A stretch of DNA of 14,527 nt, taken from the NCBI GenBank assembly GCA_035506295.1, contig DATJPR010000089.1, forward strand, positions 1-14,527. The letters run 5' to 3'. This document shows positions 6,521 through 12,366 of the stretch, piece by piece (position 1 is the stretch's first letter; every line of letters begins with the position of its first letter). The position numbers were made by a program, and so were the translations under genes. The notes beneath the pieces are model-generated. The model was given only the letters and a program-made list of their open reading frames with translations, did not search any database and was not told the origin of the DNA. Source of the DNA: DATJPR01 sp035506295 (GTDB lineage: Bacteria; Bacteroidota; Ignavibacteria; UBA10030; UBA6906).

Positions 6521-7597
6521 ATGCGCACGGACCTACTCATCGACCTTCTTGGCCTGGTCCTTTTCGCGATTGTCTTGCGTGGTGCGATAGTTCCGAACCT
6601 CATCCGTCTCTGTACACTCAGTTCCGGCACCATTCTGTACATCGGACTTCATACGCTGTATCTCCGATGGGTGGCGATGGGTGACGTGTTCGGAAGTATT
6701 CAAGAGGACTCGCGATTAGGAATAATCATTGCCGCCGGCATCCTTCTTGTCGTGCTGGTTCGGTTTGCCGCTCTTCCGTTCACGAGTGCGGCCGCTTCCG
6801 CAAATTCAGAGGCGGCCAAGGCCAGCCTGCCCCCGGCAGGGTTCCACGTGGGCGTCTGGGTGACCGGCAGCATGGTCTGCCGTGTCCTCGTATTTCGACC
6901 TTCCCCGTTCGTCGACGGGAGTGTGCACCTGACGCGCACGGATCTTCCGCTGCTCTTCTTCTGCTCGATGGTGCTTCTTGTTTTTGTGCTCTGGAAGTTG
7001 AAGAAGGAGTACGTCGTGAGGGGGCAGGCTGTCCATCTACCGGACCGCAAAGAGCGCTTCATAGAAGATACGACGCGGGAGGCGAAGGCGTTGCAGGTGA
7101 AGATCGACAGGCTGCGCGAAGATACCGCTGCCGCCGAACGGCGGTGGGCGACGGCAGTCCTTCAGGAACGCGCGGCAAAGATTTGCGCAGAAAAGCTCGC
7201 GCAACAGTTCGCCGAAGCGAGGAAAATGAAAGAGGCGCCGGTGGAACATCCGAGGCCCCTGAGCGTGCGGGAGGCGCTCGCCGTCTTCAATCTCTCGCCC
7301 GGATGCACCGTTACAATGTTGAAAGAATCATATCACAGGATGATTCGTATGAACCACCCGGATAAGGTTGCCACCCTGGGCCCGCAATTGCGCGCCGTGG
7401 CAGAACACGAGACGAAGAAAATCAACGCGGCATATTCGGTGTTGATTGACTATTTGCTTGCGGCTTCACCCATTTCCGGAGCCAGTCAAACACCGTTTCA
7501 TGCCACAGTCGACTATCAGCGGGCTTCAACACCCAATGATTTTCGTCAGGAAAATAGAGAAATGTTGATGGGACGCCCTGACGTTGTAACGCGGTAA
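6521..7597 (+). CDS. Membrane-anchored protein with C-terminal J domain
   Basis: A 358-aa protein from the ATG at 6521. This start places a hydrophobic helix at the N-terminus, but its SD is weak. In-frame ATGs at 6461 and 6350 are alternatives; the latter overlaps the dyad. Hydrophobic segments lie at about 5-28, 66-84 and 142-160. A charged coiled coil spans about 175-240. A J domain covers about 246-312, with the HPD triad at 279-281 (MIRMNHPDK), which stimulates DnaK-type ATPases. The cytosolic J domain at the end of a membrane protein recalls DjlA/DjlC-type co-chaperones recruiting Hsp70 to the membrane. The N-terminal region matches no family I recognise. The last 58 codons (7422-7597) are antisense to the S9 peptidase, so the 45-residue tail after the J domain is probably not under its own constraint. 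Confidence 0.75.
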   Translation: MRTDLLIDLLGLVLFAIVLRGAIVPNLIRLCTLSSGTILYIGLHTLYLRWVAMGDVFGSIQEDSRLGIIIAAGILLVVLVRFAALPFTSAAASANSEAAKASLPPAGFHVGVWVTGSMVCRVLVFRPSPFVDGSVHLTRTDLPLLFFCSMVLLVFVLWKLKKEYVVRGQAVHLPDRKERFIEDTTREAKALQVKIDRLREDTAAAERRWATAVLQERAAKICAEKLAQQFAEARKMKEAPVEHPRPLSVREALAVFNLSPGCTVTMLKESYHRMIRMNHPDKVATLGPQLRAVAEHETKKINAAYSVLIDYLLAASPISGASQTPFHATVDYQRASTPNDFRQENREMLMGRPDVVTR

Positions 7598-9521
7598 AGA
7601 GCTGCATCGCTTCGGTTTCCGGGATTCGAAAATCGCGACCGCCGTGGATCACGAGTGTCGGCGTTCGGAAATTCCCGGCGGAGCGGTGCGGCGAAAACCT
7701 CGCGTATTCCTCAGGCCTGTTCCACGGCGTCCCTCCGTGTTCCCATTCATCGAACCACAGTTCATCCGTCGCACCATACATGCTTTCGAAATTGTAGACC
7801 CCATCGTGGGTCACAATTGCCTTGAACCGGTTGCCGGTGTGCCCGAGAAACCAGTTCATCATATACCCTCCGAAAGAAGCGCCTGCCGCACCTTTCCGTG
7901 TGCTGTCCACAAAGGAGAAGTGACAAACGGAATCCAGCACACACATGAGATCCGTGTACACTTTCCCACCCCAATCTCCATTGATCCCGTCGGTGAACTT
8001 CTGACCGAACCCCGTGCTTCCCCGCGGATTCGGGGCAACAACGACGTATCCCTGCGCCGCCCAGAGAGGAGGGTTCCAACGGTACGACCACGAGTTGCCC
8101 CATGAGCCTTGCGGACCGCCGTGGACCAGCATGATCAACGGGTATCGCTTCGAAGAATCGAAGCCCGGCGGGACGAAGAGCCACGATTGCACGCGCGCGC
8201 CTTCAGCCCCGGTGACCCAAAACACCCGAGGGGCAGGAAGGTCCAGTTGCACGAACACGGCATCGTTGATATCGGAGAGCTTCCGCTCAAGCTTGCCGTC
8301 CGTCTTGACACTATGGATCTCCGCAGGGCGGGTTGCACTGGCCTGGAGAAAATACAGCGTCGCGCCGTCCGGACTCACGGAGAGTGCATAGTTGGTCTTC
8401 TCGCCGATGACATTGCGGATCTTTGGATCATGGAGTGAGATCGCAACGATCGGAGCGTTTGCCTGGACATCCGCGTCGACGTAGAGCGTGCGGCTGTCAG
8501 GAGACCAGACCGGAGATCCCATGGGTGCATCGAAATCCGCAGTGAGGCTTCGGATCGCGCCGTTGCTGCGGTCATAGAGCATCAGTTCCCAACGATCACC
8601 TTCGTAATCGGGACGGCGCTGGGCGCGGTAGGCGATGTACCGGCCATCCGGGGAATACCGCGGATACCCGTCGGCCGCGGGGTTTGTCGTAATCTGGCGG
8701 CGGACGCCATCGCTGATGGAGATCGTGTAGATGTCATGGTTGGTACGCCACGCTTCTTCATGGGGCGGAGTCGGGGTTGCGGTGTAAGCAAGCTCCTTGC
8801 TGTCGGGAGAAAATGCGAAGTCGATCCCTCCCGAAAATGTCGAGGAGGTCGGGACGGCGTCGCGATCGCCGGGCGTGAGGTCCCTGGGACTTCCGGACGG
8901 GAACGGCTGAACAAAGAGATGGATCCGCTTTCCGTCCACCCACGTGTCCCAGTGTCGGTAGAGAAGGTGCGTGATGATTTTTGCTTTCACCCGGCCGTGT
9001 TCGAGCTGGTCGAGTCGGACGGCATTCAACGAATCACTTTGCCGAAAAGGAAGCTCCGAATATTCCGGGAAGACCTCCGATACGTAGGCAACCCAGGTGC
9101 CATCAGGAGAAACGACGGGCTGAGTTGCGCCTGAGGAGAGCGTGGTGATTTGCTGGAGACCGGATGCCTCCGGCGAAATTCTCCACAGCTGGGAGGTCCC
9201 GGATCGGCTGGATTCGAAAAGGATCCATTTTCCGTCCGGTGTCCAGGTGGGATGATGGTCCGACCCGGCGCCGCTCGTCAGTTGATGGAGGCCCTTCCCG
9301 TCGGTTCCGACCAGCCAGAGATCCGCGATGTTCTTGTTCTTCGCGGTGTCCACAACGGTGAGTGTGAAGGCGATCCACCGCCCGTCGGGAGAAAGCGACG
9401 GATCCGAGATTCGCTTCATGGCGAAGAGATCATCGATGACCATCGGCCGGCGTGCATGAGCCGGAGCTGCCGCAAGGGCGAGCGCGCCGATGATGAAGAG
9501 CAAAGAGCGACGGAGTGTCAT
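7422..9521 (-). CDS. Exported S9-family serine peptidase (prolyl-oligopeptidase type)
   Basis: A 699-aa protein. The start at 9521 directly precedes a signal peptide (residues 1-23, AHA cleavage site); a longer reading to 9728 runs into dcd. Residues 30-400 form a seven-bladed propeller: SPDG/TPDG-type motifs recur at about 44, 94, 138, 238, 290, 340 and 383. Residues 445-699 are the alpha/beta hydrolase domain, with an oxyanion HGGP (467-470), nucleophile Ser549 (GASFGGY), Asp630 (HGGRDFRIPE) and His662 (PDENHWVLK). This is the full triad of dipeptidyl-/acylaminoacyl-peptidases, which release short peptides or N-terminal residues, here in the periplasm or outside. Cleavage specificity is not readable. 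It follows dcd by 20 bp with a poor SD, so it is probably translated from the dcd transcript. Its C-terminal 58 residues, including the catalytic His codon at 7536-7538, overlap the convergent J-domain gene. Confidence 0.93.
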   Translation of the reverse strand: MTLRRSLLFIIGALALAAAPAHARRPMVIDDLFAMKRISDPSLSPDGRWIAFTLTVVDTAKNKNIADLWLVGTDGKGLHQLTSGAGSDHHPTWTPDGKWILFESSRSGTSQLWRISPEASGLQQITTLSSGATQPVVSPDGTWVAYVSEVFPEYSELPFRQSDSLNAVRLDQLEHGRVKAKIITHLLYRHWDTWVDGKRIHLFVQPFPSGSPRDLTPGDRDAVPTSSTFSGGIDFAFSPDSKELAYTATPTPPHEEAWRTNHDIYTISISDGVRRQITTNPAADGYPRYSPDGRYIAYRAQRRPDYEGDRWELMLYDRSNGAIRSLTADFDAPMGSPVWSPDSRTLYVDADVQANAPIVAISLHDPKIRNVIGEKTNYALSVSPDGATLYFLQASATRPAEIHSVKTDGKLERKLSDINDAVFVQLDLPAPRVFWVTGAEGARVQSWLFVPPGFDSSKRYPLIMLVHGGPQGSWGNSWSYRWNPPLWAAQGYVVVAPNPRGSTGFGQKFTDGINGDWGGKVYTDLMCVLDSVCHFSFVDSTRKGAAGASFGGYMMNWFLGHTGNRFKAIVTHDGVYNFESMYGATDELWFDEWEHGGTPWNRPEEYARFSPHRSAGNFRTPTLVIHGGRDFRIPETEAMQLFTALQRQGVPSTFLYFPDENHWVLKPADSRLWHETVFDWLRKWVKPQANSQSTPNMPR

Positions 9522-9541
9522 TGGAGCAATTGCCCGGGAGG

Positions 9542-10081
9542 TTATTTCTGAAAGTTCTTCCACATCATCGATTCGACCGGCTTGTCGGTCCGCTGATTGT
9601 ATTTGGCGGTGGACTTTGCGTCGTAGGGCGTCGCCACGGTCCCTGATATCTCGAAGTAGATCAGTTGGCCGATCGGCATGCCGCGATAGATTCTCACGGG
9701 CTGCTTCACGGAAATCTCGAGCGTCCACGTATTGCAGAACCCGACGTCGCCCTTGCCCGCAGTCGCGTGGATGTCGATACCCAGCCGGCCGATGCTGCTC
9801 TTTCCCTCCAGGAACGGAACATGGGCGTGCGTTTCCGTGTATTCCTCCGTGACACCGAGATAGAGACGGTGGGGGAGAAGGATAAGCCCTTCGTCGGGAA
9901 TGATGAAATGGTCCACTTCGTTATGGACCTTCGCGTCGAGGATGTCGTTGCGGTAGACCGCAAGCGCCTTCCCGAGATGGACGTCGTAGGAATTGGACCC
10001 GAGGTAGGAACGATCGAACGGCGAAATCACGATCGTGCCTTTGGCCATTTCTTCGAGGATACGAGTGTCGGACAGTATCAT
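9542..10081 (-). CDS. dcd: dCTP deaminase
   Basis: A 179-aa trimeric dUTPase-fold enzyme, close to the usual length. It deaminates dCTP to dUTP, supplying the dUMP route to dTTP. Motifs: MILSDTRILEEM start, LGSNSYDVHLG (27-37), FLEGKSSIGRLGIDIHATAG (90-109) and NTWTLEI (117-123) with catalytic Glu122, then GMPIGQL (134-140) and the C-terminal YNQ (161-163). The GKGDVGFCN stretch differs from the E. coli form but I know it from other phyla. Whether the enzyme also hydrolyses dUTP (bifunctional DCD-DUT) cannot be decided by eye. The ATG at 10081 fits the family N-terminus, though no strong SD precedes it. It sits 20 bp upstream of the S9 peptidase; no functional link is evident, so co-transcription is likely just packing. 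Confidence 0.95.
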   Translation of the reverse strand: MILSDTRILEEMAKGTIVISPFDRSYLGSNSYDVHLGKALAVYRNDILDAKVHNEVDHFIIPDEGLILLPHRLYLGVTEEYTETHAHVPFLEGKSSIGRLGIDIHATAGKGDVGFCNTWTLEISVKQPVRIYRGMPIGQLIYFEISGTVATPYDAKSTAKYNQRTDKPVESMMWKNFQK

Positions 10082-10103
10082 AGCATCAGTCTTGAATTAT
10101 CAT

Positions 10104-10138
10104 CAGTGGCCAGTGACCAGTGGATGGTGGTCAGTGTC
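10104..10138. repeat. Degenerate heptamer tandem array
   Basis: Five consecutive 7-nt units: CAGTGGC (10104), CAGTGAC (10111), CAGTGGA (10118), TGGTGGT (10125) and CAGTGTC (10132). The consensus is CAGTG plus two variable bases, with one diverged unit. It lies in the spacer before dcd, immediately left of the octamer array. Heptamer arrays of this kind (STRR sequences) are known in spacers of filamentous cyanobacteria; function is unknown. Confidence 0.7.
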
Positions 10139-10155
10139 ATTGGATTCGCTCACAG

Positions 10156-10219
10156 TCCCAAAGTCCCCCGCTCTCGCGCTCCCCCACTCCCTCCATCTCC
10201 CATTCTCCCCCCCTCTCCT
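10156..10219. repeat. Degenerate octamer tandem array, strongly C-rich on plus strand
   Basis: Eight consecutive 8-nt units begin at 10156, 10164, 10172, 10180, 10188, 10196, 10204 and 10212. All but the last open with TC(C/T)C, for example TCCCAAAG, TCCCCCGC, TCCCCCAC, TCTCCCAT. The second halves vary. The array nearly fills the spacer up to the zinc-ribbon stop at 10224. The fixed first half with a variable second half argues against simple homopolymer slippage. Confidence 0.65.
10181..10213 (-). other. G-quadruplex motif in the zinc-ribbon/dcd spacer
   Basis: On the minus strand, which is the sense strand of the flanking genes, G-runs of 7, 3, 3 and 5 are separated by loops of 5, 7 and 3 nt. 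This satisfies the canonical G3-N1-7 rule. A further run of five G lies at 10165-10169. A transcript crossing from the zinc-ribbon gene into dcd would carry it 100 nt before the dcd ATG. Folding in vivo is inference. Confidence 0.55.
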
Positions 10220-10223
10220 TGCC

Positions 10224-10868
10224 CTACCTCGTCTTCTCCCCACACTCCGGGCAGAACTTTGCATTCGGTGCCAGCTTTGCTCCGCATTTCTTGCACTTGT
10301 CGGCTTCGAGTTTTGCGCCGCACTCCGGACAGAACTTTGCGTTCTGGGCAAGAGGCGCCTGACAGCTCGGACACGTCGCCCTGATGCCTTCACGCCAGTG
10401 TGCAGTGTCGAGCTTCTTGTCCTCTTCCGCCATCGATGCATGCGCCCAGATCTCTTCAACCGATTTGCTGGCCTGGGCGGCTGCCATCTCCACGCCGAGG
10501 TCCGGCGCGCATTGCTTGCAGAGTCCCTTTTTATCGTTCCAGCAACTCTTCTTGCACACCCAGGTCGAACAACGGGGGCATTGTGAGAACTGCGGTTTGA
10601 TTTCTTTCGTAGCTTCGGCGAATGCCGTATCGTGGGACTTCTTGTAGGATGCCGACTTCACACGGTCGCCGATATCCGCCGCGGTGCCGAAGATCCCTCC
10701 GAAAATCCCGCTTGCTGCGTCAAGAGCGCTCGACAAGGTCCCGGTCACCGACGATTTGAATTCTGTCCGGTACCCCGTGCCGCAACGGTTGCAGTGGAAC
10801 TCAAATTGAAATCCGTTTTCGTTGCTCAGGTCGCTGTAGTTATTGACGAACTCGATGTTCTCGCTCAT
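10224..10868 (-). CDS. Multi-zinc-ribbon protein of unknown function
   Basis: A 214-aa protein. The start at 10868 is supported by GGAG 8 nt upstream; an in-frame extension to 11012 would overlap the decarboxylase. Sixteen Cys lie in CxxC-type groups: C26/C29 (HCNRCG), a central cluster C97, C100, C105, C109, C117, C120, and a C-terminal double ribbon C166/C169 with C180/C183, then C192/C195 with C206/C209. This predicts about four zinc sites. Residues 37-70 are a Gly/Ala/Ile-rich segment without charge until 67 that might be amphipathic or membrane-associated. Residues 122-160 look helical. The last two ribbons repeat NAKFCPECG with a 26-residue period. I do not recognise the N-terminal part; C-terminal double ribbons are common protein- or RNA-binding modules. 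It lies 76 bp after the decarboxylase and may be part of its operon or have its own promoter. Confidence 0.85.
   Translation of the reverse strand: MSENIEFVNNYSDLSNENGFQFEFHCNRCGTGYRTEFKSSVTGTLSSALDAASGIFGGIFGTAADIGDRVKSASYKKSHDTAFAEATKEIKPQFSQCPRCSTWVCKKSCWNDKKGLCKQCAPDLGVEMAAAQASKSVEEIWAHASMAEEDKKLDTAHWREGIRATCPSCQAPLAQNAKFCPECGAKLEADKCKKCGAKLAPNAKFCPECGEKTR
10243..10340 (-). repeat. Internal 78-bp-period duplication in the zinc-ribbon gene
   Basis: Two 20-nt stretches, 10243-10262 and 10321-10340, differ at a single base and are 78 bp (26 codons) apart. Each encodes the AKFCPEC core of a ribbon. Flanking parts of the two units have diverged. It indicates a tandem duplication or gene-conversion event that made the double ribbon. 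Confidence 0.7.
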
Positions 10869-10876
10869 GATTGTTT

Positions 10877-10880
10877 CTCC
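10877..10880 (-). promoter_or_regulatory. Shine-Dalgarno of the zinc-ribbon gene
   Basis: GGAG on the minus strand, eight bases before the ATG at 10868. It selects this Met over the in-frame Met residues further upstream that lie inside the decarboxylase gene. Confidence 0.7.
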
Positions 10881-10944
10881 GGACGATGATGAGGTGGCGC
10901 GGAAATGGGATAGTACGATGCAAGGATGCGCACAACGACAATGC

Positions 10945-12363
10945 TCAGGACGATAGCTCCCTGGCGGTACGTCGAATGCTGTCCCACGCGGCAGCGACAT
11001 GGCGGCGTTCAACGGATGTCTGACCGATGACCAGCCGCAACGCCGTCCTGCCGTTGAGCTTGGTGTGGGTAAGGTAGAGCCTCCCGGTGGCGTTGAGCCG
11101 ATCCATGAGCTCCATATTCAGCGAGTTCAATTGCCCGTCTCCATGAACCGAGACCGGCTTGTACCGGAAGCAGACGACATTGCACCACACGGGAGCCAGA
11201 ATCTCGAAATCCGGTTCCTTCTCCATCGCCTGCCGCAGTTCCTGTCCCATTCGGATGTGCTCCCGCACCATCGACCGGATTCCCTCGACGCCGTAGGTAC
11301 GGATGACAAACCAGAGTTTCAGAGCACGGAATCGCCTGCCGAGCTGGATGCCCCAGTCTCGATAATTGTTGACGTGTTGCTTCTCGCGCGTCTTCAGATA
11401 CTCCGGAAGAATCTCGAACGTTCTCACCAGCGCCTCTCGATCCCGGACGAAATATGCCGAGCAATCGAAATTGGTGAACATCCACTTGTGGGGGTTGAAC
11501 ACGAACGTGTCGACCGATTCCATACCATCGAGGAGGTGTCTGAATTCGGGAAGGATGAGCGCTGTCCCGGCAAACGCTGCGTCGACATGGAGCCAGAGAC
11601 CGTGACGCTTTGCCACCGCGCCGATTTCTTTCAACGGATCCACCGCAGTGGATCCCGTGGTGCCGAGCGCATCGATGACGCACAAGGGGACAAAACCCGC
11701 TCCCTTGTCCTGTTCGATGCGACGCTCCAGAATGTCCGGCCGCATGGCGAAGGCTTCATCGACGTCAATCTTGCGGAGGTTTTCCCGTCCGATCCCGGCG
11801 ATCCGTACGGCTTTCTCGACCGATGAATGGGCTTCGACGGAGCAGTATACGGTAAATGTATCGGCCGGGGAGAATCCCCGGCGGTTGATCTCGTGGCGGG
11901 ATCGCTCCTCGCGCGCTGTAAGGAGAGAGCAAAGAGTCGATGTCGATGCCGTATCTTGAATGACGCCTTCCCATGCTGCCGGCAAGCCGAGCATTTCCCG
12001 TAGCCACTGCATCATCCGTTCCTCGAGTTCGGCGGCGGAGGGCGAGGTGATCCAGCTCATGCATTGGGCGCCCAGCGCTGCGGTGAGCATCTCTGCATAG
12101 ATCGATGGCGGGCTCGAATTCGCGGGGAAGTATGCGAAGAACGACGGATGCTGCCAGTGCGTCATCCCGGGGAGAATAATGGATTTGAAATCGTTGAGCA
12201 GCGCGTCAAATGGTTCCCCTGTCAACGGAGGAGAATCCGGGATCTGGGTTCGTATCCGGCCGGGCTGGACCTGTGAAGCCACAGGATAGCGTTCGATCCC
12301 TTCCAGGTAGTCGGCGATCCAATCGACGATCTCGTGCGCATGCGCTCGGAATTCGGGATCCAT
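10945..12363 (-). CDS. PLP-dependent group II decarboxylase (aromatic-L-amino-acid decarboxylase type)
   Basis: A 472-aa fold-type I enzyme of normal family length. The N-terminal stretch has the signature THWQHPSFFAYFPANSS (68-84) and GAQCMSWITSPSAAELE (98-114). The PLP site has His179 (VEAHSS, ring stacking), Asp261 (HVDAAFAG, pyridine nitrogen) and Schiff-base Lys293 (NPHKWMFTNFDCSA). LGRRFRALKLW (341-351) is also typical. Members convert aromatic amino acids (DOPA, 5-HTP, Trp, Tyr, Phe) to amines; the exact substrate here cannot be named, and aldehyde-synthase variants exist in plants and insects. It is cytosolic. The ATG at 12363 lies 3 nt after the TGA of the Lon-like protease and has no good SD, so translation is probably coupled to that gene. 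No amine transporter or oxidase is visible nearby. Confidence 0.92.
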   Translation of the reverse strand: MDPEFRAHAHEIVDWIADYLEGIERYPVASQVQPGRIRTQIPDSPPLTGEPFDALLNDFKSIILPGMTHWQHPSFFAYFPANSSPPSIYAEMLTAALGAQCMSWITSPSAAELEERMMQWLREMLGLPAAWEGVIQDTASTSTLCSLLTAREERSRHEINRRGFSPADTFTVYCSVEAHSSVEKAVRIAGIGRENLRKIDVDEAFAMRPDILERRIEQDKGAGFVPLCVIDALGTTGSTAVDPLKEIGAVAKRHGLWLHVDAAFAGTALILPEFRHLLDGMESVDTFVFNPHKWMFTNFDCSAYFVRDREALVRTFEILPEYLKTREKQHVNNYRDWGIQLGRRFRALKLWFVIRTYGVEGIRSMVREHIRMGQELRQAMEKEPDFEILAPVWCNVVCFRYKPVSVHGDGQLNSLNMELMDRLNATGRLYLTHTKLNGRTALRLVIGQTSVERRHVAAAWDSIRRTARELSS

Positions 12364-12366
12364 GTG

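Noticed and set aside
9665..10384. A 239-codon plus-strand open frame across dcd, the repeat spacer and the zinc-ribbon 3' end
   Set aside because: It crosses two real minus-strand genes. Its Pro/Ser-rich middle is simply the C-rich octamer array translated.
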